Positions 23,177 to 33,153 of a stretch of DNA of 64,000 nucleotides are shown piece by piece. Source of the stretch: Bacteroidales bacterium (lineage in GTDB: Bacteria > Bacteroidota > Bacteroidia > Bacteroidales > Tenuifilaceae). Below the pieces are notes generated by a model. The model was given only the letters and a program-made list of their open reading frames with translations, did not search any database and was not told the origin of the DNA. The DNA is taken from NCBI GenBank assembly GCA_013141385.1, contig JABFRB010000038.1:1-64000 (forward strand). The letters run 5' to 3'. Position 1 is the stretch's first letter. Each line of letters opens with the position of its first letter. The translations under genes were made by a program, and so were the position numbers.

Positions 23177-24397
23177 TTATGAATTCACTATATCATTTAA
23201 CCTTTTAACCTCAGATCTTAATCGCTTTAGCTCAATTTTTTGAAGTTCACCCTGATGGATAAATTTTTCTAACTCTATGTTATTAGCGGATAACGATTTT
23301 CTTAACCTGATAATATAGTAGATAAGAAGGCCTAGGCTTATGACCAAACAAACTAGAATAAGTTCAAGAACAAGTTTACTTATTGGTTCTTTTGACTCAT
23401 ATGGGTTATATAAAAACTCATCAATATCCTTGTAATGCTCGATAAAACCTTGTTGGGAGAGAATTTCTACTATATCTAACCATCTCTCCCTGTTTGAATG
23501 TCCAACTTCTATGAACTCAGGGTTTATCAATTTGCGAATTTGCTCCGATTCACGTAAAAGATACTCAGCAGTTTTTATGGATTGGTACTTTGATTGAATA
23601 ATATTTATTATCTCTTCTGGGTGATCGAGTGCATACTTCCATCCCTTAATGCTGGCATTTCTAAACTTTCTAACCCTATCGGGGTGGTTGTCAACTTCCT
23701 CTTTGGACGTAAATAAACAATCCGAGTAGAAATTAATTCCGTAATTTCTGGGATAAATCAGCCTATAAGGAATGCCAAACTTATCGAGAAAAAACGGTTC
23801 GTTTGTAGTATAAACGGCTAATGCATCAATTTTGTTTGCTAATAGATTGTTTAGCGAAAATGTAACACTCTTTACATTAATCTGATTAACGTTAACCCCC
23901 TCCTTAGATAGCATTGTGAATATATCTATTCCCGTTTTGTCCTTATCGATTTCAACTGATTTACCAACTAAATCTTTTGGGACAAAAACGTTCGAGGAGG
24001 ATTTTACAAGTAATGCCGATGGCGAGTTTTGCATCATACAAGCAAGAACCACTAAGGGTTTGCCTTCCATGTAATACACTACCAGTTCTGAATTTGCAAC
24101 TCCATACTGTGCACCACCATTTAACACCTCATTAGTTGTTGAGGTTGATTCATTAGCTTCTCTAATCTCTACATTTAGTCCAGTTTCCTTGTAGTAACCT
24201 TTCTCTAAAGCAGCATAATATCCAGCAAACTGAAACTGATTTTTCCATTTTAGCTGCAATACCACTTTCTCCTTTTTAAAATTTTGGGCTAGTGTTGATG
24301 AGTAAAAAAGGATTACTAATACTAAACAAGCAACCTTTCTGGCAACAATACAAAAACTCGAATCTGTTTTACTAATATATTTATTTATGGAATACAT
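23177..24397 (-). CDS. NMT1/THI5-like periplasmic sensor protein lacking an output domain
   Basis: This 406-residue protein opens with a long signal or anchor helix (about 21-37). A periplasmic-binding-protein domain of the NMT1/THI5 type follows: VVLQLKWKNQFQFAGYYAALEKGYYKETGLNVEIRE, NGGAQYGVANSELVVYYMEGKPLVVLACMMQNSPSALLV, then LVGKSVEIDKDKTG. A C-terminal membrane helix (about 340-363) leads into only about 44 residues of coiled coil (ELEKFIHQGELQKIELKRLRSEVKRL). Related sensors usually continue into histidine kinase or GGDEF domains, but here the protein stops at an ordinary stop codon. It may signal through a partner kinase. The ligand may be a pyrimidine or amine-like molecule, by family analogy only. 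Confidence 0.72.
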   Translation of the reverse strand: MYSINKYISKTDSSFCIVARKVACLVLVILFYSSTLAQNFKKEKVVLQLKWKNQFQFAGYYAALEKGYYKETGLNVEIREANESTSTTNEVLNGGAQYGVANSELVVYYMEGKPLVVLACMMQNSPSALLVKSSSNVFVPKDLVGKSVEIDKDKTGIDIFTMLSKEGVNVNQINVKSVTFSLNNLLANKIDALAVYTTNEPFFLDKFGIPYRLIYPRNYGINFYSDCLFTSKEEVDNHPDRVRKFRNASIKGWKYALDHPEEIINIIQSKYQSIKTAEYLLRESEQIRKLINPEFIEVGHSNRERWLDIVEILSQQGFIEHYKDIDEFLYNPYESKEPISKLVLELILVCLVISLGLLIYYIIRLRKSLSANNIELEKFIHQGELQKIELKRLRSEVKRLNDIVNS

Positions 24398-24622
24398 TGA
24401 TATGTAGACAGTATGCGTTGTTTGAATGTTGTATGGTATTTATCGATTTTTTTATAATGAAACATAGCATTTTTTTCTTAATTTATAATTTAAAAAATAG
24501 AATTAAACTATATTAATAAAAAAACAGAACTAATGCAATAGTAAAAAACTGATGCATATTTTTTTGACAATTAAATATTTACAGATAATTTGATTTTGAT
24601 TTTTTTTATGGATTATAGAGAT

Positions 24623-25807
24623 TTATTCAACCTGCAAAACAAGCCCTTTTAGGTATTCTCCTTCTGGATGGTAGATATTTATTGGATGATCTGCTGGTTG
24701 TGTTAACTGGTGTAGAATCTTTACTTGTCTGCCAACTATTGCACACCCTGAGAAAACAGCGTTTCGGAAATTTTCCTTATTTACTATTTGGGAACAGGAA
24801 AATGTAAAAAGAATTCCACCGGGATTTAATTTGCGGATTGCGGAGGCATTTAATCGCTTATAGGCTTGCAGCGCATTTCTTAATGCATCGTTGTGTTTAG
24901 CGAATGCGGGGGGATCTAGAATTATGATATCAAATTTCTCATCCGATAATCTTAAGTATTCGAAAACATCACTACTAATAGCCTCATGGTTGACCTCTTC
25001 GGAGAAATTAAGTGCAACATTTTTTTTAGTTAATTCAATTGCTTTTTGGGAACTATCTACTGTAATAACCCTTTCTGCTCCACCTTTTAATGCATAAACG
25101 GAGAATCCTCCCGTGTAACCAAAGGTATTTAAAACGGATTTATCCTTGGAGTATTGTTGGAGCAAAAGTCTGTTCTCACGCTGATCTATAAAAAATCCTG
25201 TTTTTTGACCTTCTACCCACGAAACTTCAAATCGATTACCATACTCTAGCAGGGTGTCGGCTGATTTTTCACCAATTAAATACCCATCAACAGGACTGAT
25301 TGGGGCTTTGAAAGAGAGTGTTCCTGCACTTTTGTCGAATACTGATGTTATTGCCCCTTCGAATTGCTCAATAATAAGTTCGGCTAGAATTTGGCGTATA
25401 TTATACATTCCAAAAGAGTGGCATTGCATTACAGCCGTTTTCCCGTATATGTCTACAATTAGCCCTGGCATACTATCGCCTTCACCATGTATCAGCCTGA
25501 AAGTGTTGGTGTGATCGCTTTGGTAAAGCCCTAGCATTTTCCTCAGTGCTATGGCATTTTGAATTCTATTCCTCCAGAATTTCTTATCAATAGGGGTATT
25601 TGTGAAAGATACTATTCTTACAGAAATAGATGATGGCTGGTAATGACCCAAAGCAATGAATTTCCCTGTTGAATCATCAATTTCAACAATTTCGCCTTCG
25701 GTTGGATTACCATTAATTTTTTGAATAGCTCCTGAAAAAACCCAAGGATGAAATCTTAATAATGACTGCTCTTTCCCAGGTTTTAATGTTAACTTAATGT
25801 AATCCAT
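24623..25807 (-). CDS. RlmI-like 23S rRNA cytosine methyltransferase (PUA plus SAM domains)
   Basis: This 394-residue protein starts at the ATG at 25807 (MDYIKLTLKPGKEQSLLRFHPWVFSGAI); a TTG six bases earlier is less likely. A PUA domain fills roughly residues 1-75. A class I methyltransferase follows: EGQKTGFFIDQRENR, SVLNTFGYTGGFSVYALKGGAERVITVD (motif I), the DNA/RNA cytosine-methylase-like DIIILDPPAFAKH (motif IV), and FTFSCSQ. RlmI makes m5C1962 in E. coli 23S rRNA, and the exact target here is inferred. It follows the RNase D-like and DUF5063 genes in one minus-strand operon, a neighbourhood common in Bacteroidales. Confidence 0.88.
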   Translation of the reverse strand: MDYIKLTLKPGKEQSLLRFHPWVFSGAIQKINGNPTEGEIVEIDDSTGKFIALGHYQPSSISVRIVSFTNTPIDKKFWRNRIQNAIALRKMLGLYQSDHTNTFRLIHGEGDSMPGLIVDIYGKTAVMQCHSFGMYNIRQILAELIIEQFEGAITSVFDKSAGTLSFKAPISPVDGYLIGEKSADTLLEYGNRFEVSWVEGQKTGFFIDQRENRLLLQQYSKDKSVLNTFGYTGGFSVYALKGGAERVITVDSSQKAIELTKKNVALNFSEEVNHEAISSDVFEYLRLSDEKFDIIILDPPAFAKHNDALRNALQAYKRLNASAIRKLNPGGILFTFSCSQIVNKENFRNAVFSGCAIVGRQVKILHQLTQPADHPINIYHPEGEYLKGLVLQVE

Positions 25808-25840
25808 TGCCAAATTTATGATTAATACGATTAATTAGAA

Positions 25841-26413
25841 TTAGCTCTTTATCATTTTCATGTATATCTCCTTACACACCCAAGCATCGGTAGCTGCGTA
25901 TTGGAGTTGGGCATCAGTTAGGATATCTGATTCCCAGTTCGAAAGCTGTTGGTTTTTTGAAACTCTAACATTAAGAACTATAGCAGCAAGTTTCCTAACG
26001 CTTTTACTCTCGATATTCTTTTCTTTAACTAAATTCTGAAGATCAATAAATCCGGCAGGGGTAAAGGGGTGGATTTTTTGTAAGGATTTGATATCGTCAT
26101 GAATTGCAGCACCAATTTTCAGTATATTTTTATTCTGAAGGAATTGAACCAAAATTTTTGGTAAACCAATGCTCTTTATCCTAATAATAAGTGCAATATC
26201 ATCCGATGACAGTTGGAGCAACGCTACACTATTGGTATTTCCCTTTTTGAATGAGGGTTTTGTCTCGGTATCAAAACCTAATATACTACTTTGAGTAAGA
26301 ATTGGGAGCCAACTGTTTAAATCTTCTTCGCTATTAATTACCCTAATTTCGCCGGGGAATGATATTCTGGGAAGTTTAAGTATCTCTTCGTTCTCTATCG
26401 ATTCTGCAAACAT
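25841..26413 (-). CDS. DEDDy 3'-5' exonuclease (RNase D-like)
   Basis: This 190-residue protein is a stand-alone DnaQ-fold exonuclease of the RNase D/WRN type. The metal-binding acidic residues are in ILGFDTETKPSF (Asp-x-Glu), in IGAAIHDDIKSL (Asp) and in LQYAATDAWVCKEIY (Tyr-x-x-x-Asp), the DEDDy arrangement. No HRDC domain follows. It probably trims RNA 3' ends or nicked DNA. The start is one base from the DUF5063 stop and the next gene follows after 33 bases, so the three genes form an operon. Confidence 0.88.
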   Translation of the reverse strand: MFAESIENEEILKLPRISFPGEIRVINSEEDLNSWLPILTQSSILGFDTETKPSFKKGNTNSVALLQLSSDDIALIIRIKSIGLPKILVQFLQNKNILKIGAAIHDDIKSLQKIHPFTPAGFIDLQNLVKEKNIESKSVRKLAAIVLNVRVSKNQQLSNWESDILTDAQLQYAATDAWVCKEIYMKMIKS

Positions 26414-26414
26414 C

Positions 26415-27029
26415 TCAATTTTCGCTATTTAAATCGTTCTGTCGCTTTGTAATAAACCAATTGCTTGTATCAGGCTCTTTGGTTTCATCGTCGGTTTCAA
26501 TCTCTTGTTCAAGATCAATTCCAGAAAAAAGTAAAATATGCATTGCCCTAATGGTATTTGCAAGCCTAATCCCCCAGTACTCCTGAAAATTAGAGCGGCA
26601 TTCCCATAAGGCATCGTTCATTACCTCTGCTTTTCCCACTTGGTATAGCATAGTAAAATTCTTTAAATCCTGCCATACATCTGTTAAATACTCCGATATG
26701 CTTGCAGTATAAAGACCTTCGCCCTCATCGGCTCTTGGATCATAGATTTCCAAAAAATCATCATGGGGGCCAAGCAGCTGCTTTAGATTATTTTGGACAT
26801 CGAAATAAAAATCTTCCGTAACAAACTTCTCGTTCCCCTCATCAAATATAGGTTCTGTTTCAGGTAGAATAGAGGTTTTGTAGTAGAGTAGGGGCAGTAG
26901 TTTTTGTGAAGCGGAGATAAACGATTTTCTGCTATGCGTTTTAACGTTTTCAAGAAAAGCACAGTATTCCCTTGCTACGGTTGCAAACTCAACTACATTC
27001 CTGCTGTAAACTATGCTCTTAATATCCAT
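26415..27029 (-). CDS. DUF5063 family protein
   Basis: This 204-residue acidic soluble protein reads VVEFATVAREYCAFLENVKTHSRKSFISASQKLLPLLYYKTSILPE, FVTEDFYFDVQNNLKQLLGPHDDFLEIYDPRA, then ISEYLTDVWQDLKNF and YWGIRLANTIRAMHILLF. I recognise the DUF5063 family, which in Bacteroidales is linked to the exonuclease and RlmI genes seen here. It looks all-helical and may hold the exonuclease. It has no known enzymatic motif. It is the first gene of the operon, with a good -7 box upstream. Confidence 0.8.
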   Translation of the reverse strand: MDIKSIVYSRNVVEFATVAREYCAFLENVKTHSRKSFISASQKLLPLLYYKTSILPETEPIFDEGNEKFVTEDFYFDVQNNLKQLLGPHDDFLEIYDPRADEGEGLYTASISEYLTDVWQDLKNFTMLYQVGKAEVMNDALWECRSNFQEYWGIRLANTIRAMHILLFSGIDLEQEIETDDETKEPDTSNWFITKRQNDLNSEN

Positions 27030-27079
27030 CTCTACCTAATTTTGTTTGTATTACAAAACACCGAACTCATTTAAAAACG

Positions 27080-27087
27080 CAAATATA
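27080..27087 (-). promoter_or_regulatory. Putative -7 box of the DUF5063-exonuclease-RlmI operon
   Basis: The minus strand reads TATATTTG, a perfect TAnnTTTG match, 51 bases before the DUF5063 start. No matching -33 element was found at the usual distance. Confidence 0.45.
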
Positions 27088-27264
27088 TGAAAGATGTTAC
27101 AGGTTGCGATAAGTAAAATTTTTATTTGTTTGATATCGATTTAGTATTAAAAGTTTAGCTGTAAGATTTTTTTTGAGATAAAGAATAAACCGATATTACA
27201 TGTGGAGAATCTTTGAGAAGAGAATTATAATTGTTCATTATATGCTAATCAAACATGTTAATTG

Positions 27265-29313
27265 TTATTGTAAAACAAGTGTTTCCTTGAAAGCCAGAGG
27301 AAGAGTGAATTTGAAAGTACTTCCTTTATCTACTTCGCTTTCAACCCAAATTTTTCCATCGAGTTTTTTAACGAATTCATTGCATATTGCTAACCCTAAA
27401 CCAGTCCCTTTTTCATTTAATGTGCCAATTGTTGAAGGGTTAACATTTGAGGTAAATAAGTTCGTTTTAATTTCTGTACTCATGCCAACACCATTATCTT
27501 GAATACAGATTTCGACATAATCATCTTTTTGGCTAGCCATAATAAATATTTCACCACCCAATTTTGTGTATTTGATAGAATTTGAAATCAGATTTCTTAG
27601 GATGGTATTAACCATGTTTCGGTCGATATAAACGTTTAATGTACTTGTTGTTTCATAAATCAGTTTTATCTTTTTGTTGTTGGCTTGTGGGTAAAAGTCT
27701 TTTATAATCTCATTAATAGCAGTGGAGATATTTACATTTTCCTTATAAATGGTTACCTGATTAATTTGTGTTTTGGCCCAATTTAAAAGATTTTCGAGTA
27801 TTCTTAAAGTAGTGATTCCTGTTTGATTAATAAGGCCATTCATCTCTTTAATCTCTTCGAGGCTTAACTGATGGAAATTTGCCTTAATATAATCCGAAAA
27901 CCCAATAATTGAGTTAAATGGGACTCGCAGATCATGAGCAATAATCGAGAATAGCTTATCTTTTGTAAAGTTAAGCTGCGTAAGGTCGTCCGACTGTTTT
28001 TGTAAAATATCTCTTTGATTCTCAATTTCTTTCTTCTGAACTTTTATCTCAATATTTGCAATAATTAACCCATTATTCAATTCAGTAACTTCATCTTTCT
28101 TTAGATTTAATGCTTTATAAGCTAGATTTTTGTCGCGGTAAAAGAAGATTATTATTCCTACAAGAACTACCATCAAAACAGATACTATTATAAAGAAATT
28201 CAATTGGTTTCGTTGATATCGGATTCTTTCATTCAGAATTTCCTCCTTCTGCTTTTGTATTATCTCATGCTCTTTAGCTTTAATATCAAATTTAAAATTT
28301 TCGGTTAGCCGAGTTATCTTTTGAATATAAATATTATTTGAGATACTATCTTTTATTTTAGTTGCAAACTCATGGTAATAAAGAGCTTTTTCGAAATCAC
28401 CAAGTTTTGTATATGTATACTTAAGACCTTCGGCTGCATCTCTGTTAACTTGAGGAATGCCACCAAACACTTTAATCAATTGCATACTTTTTGTAAAATA
28501 CTCCAAAGCACTTTTATAGTTTCCCCGCTGGTTATAGTACTCGCCTATACATTTATAAACATTAGCAATACCAACTCGATCATTCATTTGATTAAATATT
28601 TCAAGAGCCCTATTATAATAAATGTGGCTGCTATCATAGTTCGCCTTTTTAAAATGAATCATTCCAATATATTGGTATGAGGAAGCAATACCAGTTCGTA
28701 ACTTCAATCCCTTTTGATAATAGAGTGATTTTCTAAATGAAATCAATGCAGAATCTGTATTTGAACTATTCATATAGATAAGTCCAAACATGTGATAGAT
28801 ATAACTTAGATTATACTTATCATTAAGTTTAGTAGAGATATTAAGCGCTTTATGCACATAATCTAATGCCTGATCGTATATGCCTAGTCTGTTGTATATG
28901 TCTCCAATATTATTATACCCAAGTGCTTCGAACTTTAAAAAATTATTCTTTTGTGCAATTTCAAGGCTTTTGAAGTAATAATCCATTGCTTTTGAGTAAT
29001 TACCCTGATTACGTTTGTATACACCTAAACGACCCATGATATCGGTCTGCTCGTATTTTAGATTTAACCTAATAGCCTCGTTTAATGAGGCTTTCCCGAA
29101 TGAAATCGCCTTTGATGTATCAATGCTTCTGTATTCCCAACTTAATTGTCTTAGAATAGCAACTTTTGAAGAGTCTTTAGTTTTATCAAGTAGTTTTAGT
29201 AAACTATCAATTGTGGCAAGTTTTTGTGAATATGAAATTGACGAATAAAGAAGAGAGAAGGACAAAATAAAGGATGTAAACAAAACGATATACCTTCCTT
29301 TTAATTTAATCAT
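27265..29313 (-). CDS. TPR-containing membrane histidine kinase
   Basis: This 682-residue protein has a signal peptide and a periplasmic tetratricopeptide-repeat region of about seven repeats (residues 60-325, such as ALGYNNIGDIYNRLGIYDQALDYVHKAL). A membrane helix lies at about 372-392, followed by a coiled coil. The HisKA domain has the phospho-acceptor His460 in FSIIAHDLRVPFNSIIGFS. The HATPase domain has the N box ILRNLISNSIKYT, the G1 box DNGVG and the G2 box GTGLGLAICNEF. No receiver domain is attached and no response-regulator gene is adjacent, so it probably works with a distant partner. TPR kinases of this type are frequent in Bacteroidota. Confidence 0.92.
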   Translation of the reverse strand: MIKLKGRYIVLFTSFILSFSLLYSSISYSQKLATIDSLLKLLDKTKDSSKVAILRQLSWEYRSIDTSKAISFGKASLNEAIRLNLKYEQTDIMGRLGVYKRNQGNYSKAMDYYFKSLEIAQKNNFLKFEALGYNNIGDIYNRLGIYDQALDYVHKALNISTKLNDKYNLSYIYHMFGLIYMNSSNTDSALISFRKSLYYQKGLKLRTGIASSYQYIGMIHFKKANYDSSHIYYNRALEIFNQMNDRVGIANVYKCIGEYYNQRGNYKSALEYFTKSMQLIKVFGGIPQVNRDAAEGLKYTYTKLGDFEKALYYHEFATKIKDSISNNIYIQKITRLTENFKFDIKAKEHEIIQKQKEEILNERIRYQRNQLNFFIIVSVLMVVLVGIIIFFYRDKNLAYKALNLKKDEVTELNNGLIIANIEIKVQKKEIENQRDILQKQSDDLTQLNFTKDKLFSIIAHDLRVPFNSIIGFSDYIKANFHQLSLEEIKEMNGLINQTGITTLRILENLLNWAKTQINQVTIYKENVNISTAINEIIKDFYPQANNKKIKLIYETTSTLNVYIDRNMVNTILRNLISNSIKYTKLGGEIFIMASQKDDYVEICIQDNGVGMSTEIKTNLFTSNVNPSTIGTLNEKGTGLGLAICNEFVKKLDGKIWVESEVDKGSTFKFTLPLAFKETLVLQ

Positions 29314-29333
29314 GATTGTGGTAGTTTTGATTA

Positions 29334-29341
29334 CAAATATA
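29334..29341 (-). promoter_or_regulatory. Putative -7 box of the TPR kinase gene
   Basis: TATATTTG on the minus strand, 21 bases before the ATG, fits TAnnTTTG and implies a leader of about 15 bases. No -33 partner was assigned. Confidence 0.42.
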
Positions 29342-29443
29342 AAAAAGTATAGAAATAATATTCATTTTAAACTTAATAGTCACAAATTTTATAGAGAAAG
29401 TAGATAATTGTTATAAAATGTAATGAAGAAATATATGTAGCCT

Positions 29444-31357
29444 TTAATCTTTCGCATCCCACCATGTAAGAAAACCTTCTTTATCCTTAATAATCTTTTT
29501 ATTATCAAATAAAAAATGGATGACCTTTAGAGTTTTTTCGGGTTTTTGTTTAATGGAATCAACAAGAGTTTCAAGTGGCAGTGGTTCGATGGATATCTTA
29601 TCCTTTATCAATGTCAATATTTTATCAAACTCAATTTTACTCATATCGAGTTCGTTTCGAGAATTGCATACATCACAATTTCCGCATCGGGTTGAATCAA
29701 CATCTCCGAAATAATCTAGTAAAAACTGACTCCGGCATTTAGTAGTATTGGAAGCGTAGTTCAGCATTTCATCTATGCGTTTTAAAAAACGCTCTTTGCG
29801 TAAACGGTAATTCTCGTTGCTGAGTAAAAGATTTTTATCATCTAATCGCTCCTCGGTAAAAATAACTAAAGGTGTCTTTTTCCTTGGGATATAGTTAATA
29901 ATCTTTTGCTTGCTTAGTTTTTTAAGATTTTCAATTGTTGTTTGAACTGGAATTCCCGATACTCTTGCAATATATGCTTCATCAATATTCACATACTGTG
30001 AGAATACGCCCGCAAATGCTCGTAAGATAATTTTGATAAACTTATCCATTTCAGCATTTGCCACCTGATACTTGTAAAGTTCTTGCTTGTTAACAATGAA
30101 TATTAACCGGCTAGGATTATCAAGTTCATCGGTAAGTTCAATGTAGCCTTCACGTTGAAGAAATTTCAAAGAATTATAGGCTTTAACAGTATTTAGTTTG
30201 TATGTTGAGGCGAAATCAAAAAGATTAAAATCATAAACTTCCCCTTTTCCTGCGCCAAGTGCAACGTTTAGATATGATCCTAACGCTTGATAAGTACGTT
30301 TTATCTCATCTGTTTCAGGGAAATTGGCCTCAATACGTTGTTCTATTTTGGCTTTATCGGATTCATTATAGAGCAATATCGCATACGCACGGTTTAAATC
30401 CCGACCCCCTCTGCCTGCTTCTTGAAAATAGGCCTCAGGCGAATCGGGTAAATCGATATGAATTACAAACCGAACATCGGGCTTGTCAATGCCCATGCCA
30501 AAAGCATTGGTAGATACAATTATTCTTGTTTTGCCCTTTTGCCAATCATCCTGACGGGTACTCCTCATCTCTCCTGATAATCCTGCGTGATAAAAATCTG
30601 CCGAAATACCCTCTTTTTTTAGCATCAAAGCAACCTCTTTAGTTTTCTCCCGATTTCGGGTATAGATAACCCCAGTACCAGGAATACCATTGATAATTTT
30701 AAGTAGATATTTGTTTTTATCCTCAACGGTTCTAACAAGGTAAACTAGATTTTTCCTCTCGAAACTCATTTTAATGAGATTCTTTTCCTTGAACTTTAAC
30801 CGATTTTGAATATCATCAGCCACTTCAGGCGTTGCTGTTGCGGTTAGCGCAAGAAATGGGGTATTAGGGAGAATATCTCTGAGATCTGCAATTTTCATAT
30901 ACGATGGACGAAAATCGTAACCCCATTGTGATATGCAGTGCGATTCGTCTATTGCAATCAGGTTGACATTTAGTTTTCGAAGTCTTACTTTGAAAAGTTC
31001 TGTACCGAGCCTTTCGGGCGATAGGTAAAGAAATTTGTAATCACCATAGGCGCAGTTATCGAGTTCAATCTCAATTTCATGACGACTCATTCCCGAGTGG
31101 ATTGCAGCGGCTTTTATACCCCTTCGATTCAGGTTTTCAACCTGATCTTTCATTAGTGCAATCAGTGGAGTTATAACTAAGCAAATTCCTTCCTTAGCAA
31201 GAGCTGGTACCTGAAAGGTAATAGACTTCCCACCCCCAGTTGGCATTAAGGCTAGAGTATCATGACCTTCATACACTGACTGAATAATCTCTTCTTGGAT
31301 AGATCTAAAGGTTGTATAACCCCAGTACCGATGAAGTATTTGTTCGAATTGGTTCAA
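29444..31357 (-). CDS. recQ: RecQ-family ATP-dependent DNA helicase
   Basis: This 637-residue superfamily 2 helicase reads FRSIQEEIIQSVYEGHDTLALMPTGGGKSITFQVPAL (motif 0 and Walker A), LIAIDESHCISQWGYDFRPSY (DESH box), LALTATAT (motif III) and the C-terminal motif VI QEAGRGGRDL. A RecQ zinc-binding domain follows, with the Cys set in CRSQFLLDYFGDVDSTRCGNCDVCN, and then a winged-helix part. No HRDC domain is seen, as in the shorter RecQ paralogues that coexist with longer ones. It probably acts in replication restart or repair. It stands alone on the minus strand, divergent from guaB. Confidence 0.93.
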   Translation of the reverse strand: MNQFEQILHRYWGYTTFRSIQEEIIQSVYEGHDTLALMPTGGGKSITFQVPALAKEGICLVITPLIALMKDQVENLNRRGIKAAAIHSGMSRHEIEIELDNCAYGDYKFLYLSPERLGTELFKVRLRKLNVNLIAIDESHCISQWGYDFRPSYMKIADLRDILPNTPFLALTATATPEVADDIQNRLKFKEKNLIKMSFERKNLVYLVRTVEDKNKYLLKIINGIPGTGVIYTRNREKTKEVALMLKKEGISADFYHAGLSGEMRSTRQDDWQKGKTRIIVSTNAFGMGIDKPDVRFVIHIDLPDSPEAYFQEAGRGGRDLNRAYAILLYNESDKAKIEQRIEANFPETDEIKRTYQALGSYLNVALGAGKGEVYDFNLFDFASTYKLNTVKAYNSLKFLQREGYIELTDELDNPSRLIFIVNKQELYKYQVANAEMDKFIKIILRAFAGVFSQYVNIDEAYIARVSGIPVQTTIENLKKLSKQKIINYIPRKKTPLVIFTEERLDDKNLLLSNENYRLRKERFLKRIDEMLNYASNTTKCRSQFLLDYFGDVDSTRCGNCDVCNSRNELDMSKIEFDKILTLIKDKISIEPLPLETLVDSIKQKPEKTLKVIHFLFDNKKIIKDKEGFLTWWDAKD

Positions 31358-31381
31358 TTATTTGGTGTTCTTAGGCTAATA

Positions 31382-31389
31382 CAAATTTA
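31382..31389 (-). promoter_or_regulatory. Putative -7 box of the RecQ gene
   Basis: The minus strand reads TAAATTTG, fitting TAnnTTTG, 25 bases before the ATG at 31357. Single-element evidence. Confidence 0.38.
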
Positions 31390-31537
31390 ACATAAATATG
31401 TTGATTTCATGGATGTCTGAAAATTATAAAATCGGCAATAGCTGATTTATAAATAGTTAAAAATTGTTAAGTTTAACGTTGGATTAAATTCAATGATTGA
31501 TTCTATACCTATTAAATAACAATATCTTACTCGTTTA

Positions 31538-31545
31538 TATCTTTG
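31538..31545 (+). promoter_or_regulatory. Putative -7 box of guaB
   Basis: TATCTTTG fits TAnnTTTG and lies 77 bases before the guaB ATG. It is divergent from the RecQ box about 150 bases away. A small inverted repeat CGGCA/TGCCG (31574-31596) falls in the leader. Confidence 0.42.
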
Positions 31546-31621
31546 GTCAAGGATAATTCAAGGCTTGTTGGTACGGCATTTTTTTGTAACTTGCCGCATT
31601 TAATAAATAAACTACAAAGCG

Positions 31622-33091
31622 ATGTCATTTTATGACGAAAAGATTGTTGCCGAGGGACTTACATTTGATGATGTTTTGCTAGTACCAGCATATTCGGAGG
31701 TATTACCCCGCAACGTGGATATTACCACAAAATTTTCAAGAAATATTGATATCAAAGCACCTATAGTATCTGCGGCTATGGATACTGTTACCGAATCGTC
31801 TTTGGCAATCGCTATTGCTCGCCAGGGCGGCATTGGTGTTATCCATAAAAACATGAGCATTGAGGCACAGGCCAAACAGGTAAAAGAGGTAAAGCGTGCT
31901 GAGAATGGGATGATATATGAACCAGTAACCATTCATCCTGAGGGGACAGTTGGCGATGCGCTAAGCTTAATGCAAGAATTTCATATTGGGGGCATTCCAG
32001 TTGTTGATCATAGTAATAAGCTTATAGGTATTGTAACTAACCGTGATTTAAGATTTCAGGTTAATATGCGTCGACCTATTAAGGATATTATGACCAGCGA
32101 AGGTTTGATTACTACCTCAAAAACTACAGATCTTGAGAAGGCTGCTTCAATATTACAAGAGTATAAAATTGAAAAACTTCCAGTTGTTGATGATGATTTT
32201 AAACTTATTGGGCTATTAACCTATAAGGATATTACTAAAGTAAAAGACAACCCGTTTTCGAGCAAAGACAGCAAAGGCCGTTTGCGAGTTGCTGCGGGGG
32301 TTGGTGTTACTTATGACACTTTAGACAGGATAAAAGCACTTTATAACGTTAAGGTTGATGCAATAGTTATAGATACTGCACACGGACATACCAAGGGCGT
32401 ACTTGAAATGTTGAAATTAGTGAAAAAAGAATTCCCTGATTTGGATGTTGTAGTAGGTAATATCGCAACCGCTGAAGCCGCAATCGCATTATGCAATGCT
32501 GGTGCCGATGCAGTTAAGGTTGGAATTGGACCTGGTTCAATTTGTACAACGCGTATAATTGCAGGTGTAGGAGTTCCTCAACTTAATGCCATATTTGATG
32601 TTTCCAATGCCCTAAAAGGCAAAAATATACCAATTATTGCCGATGGAGGAATACGCTACTCAGGCGATATAGTCAAAGCCCTAGCAGCAGGAGCTGATAC
32701 AATAATGGCAGGATCCTTATTTGCAGGTGTTGAAGAATCCAACGGTGAAACCATTATATACGATGGTCGAAAATTTAAATTGTATCGGGGGATGGGGTCA
32801 ATTGAAGCAATGCAACAAGGCTCAAAAGATAGGTACTTTCAGGATGTTGAGGATGATATCAAAAAATTAGTTCCTGAAGGAATTGCTGCCCGTGTTCCTT
32901 ATAAAGGGACTTTAGGTGAGGTTTTCTATCAACTTGTTGGCGGATTAAGAGCAGGCATGGGATATTGTGGTGCCAGTAATATCGCTGAACTCAAGAATGC
33001 TAAATTTGTAAGAATAACACACGCTGGAATGGTTGAAAGTCATCCACATGATGTATCTATTACACGTGAAGCACCTAATTATAGTCGATAA
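31622..33091 (+). CDS. guaB: Inosine-5'-monophosphate dehydrogenase
   Basis: This enzyme oxidises IMP to XMP with NAD+, the committed step to GMP. The 489-residue length is normal. The (beta/alpha)8 barrel starts at [17 protein letters not shown]. Two CBS domains lie at about residues 95-205 ([26 protein letters not shown] and [23 protein letters not shown]). The catalytic loop is GPGSICTTR with Cys308, preceded by [12 protein letters not shown]. The flap Arg-Tyr region includes [10 protein letters not shown] and GVEGRVPYKG-like [10 protein letters not shown]. It is followed after 62 bases by the parvulin gene, so the downstream envelope genes may be partly co-transcribed. Confidence 0.97.
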   Translation: MSFYDEKIVAEGLTFDDVLLVPAYSEVLPRNVDITTKFSRNIDIKAPIVSAAMDTVTESSLAIAIARQGGIGVIHKNMSIEAQAKQVKEVKRAENGMIYEPVTIHPEGTVGDALSLMQEFHIGGIPVVDHSNKLIGIVTNRDLRFQVNMRRPIKDIMTSEGLITTSKTTDLEKAASILQEYKIEKLPVVDDDFKLIGLLTYKDITKVKDNPFSSKDSKGRLRVAAGVGVTYDTLDRIKALYNVKVDAIVIDTAHGHTKGVLEMLKLVKKEFPDLDVVVGNIATAEAAIALCNAGADAVKVGIGPGSICTTRIIAGVGVPQLNAIFDVSNALKGKNIPIIADGGIRYSGDIVKALAAGADTIMAGSLFAGVEESNGETIIYDGRKFKLYRGMGSIEAMQQGSKDRYFQDVEDDIKKLVPEGIAARVPYKGTLGEVFYQLVGGLRAGMGYCGASNIAELKNAKFVRITHAGMVESHPHDVSITREAPNYSR

Positions 33092-33153
33092 ACAATTAAA
33101 TAATTTATAAATAGCTATACTTACGCCCTTAAGGTTAAACCAAAAAAATTGCA

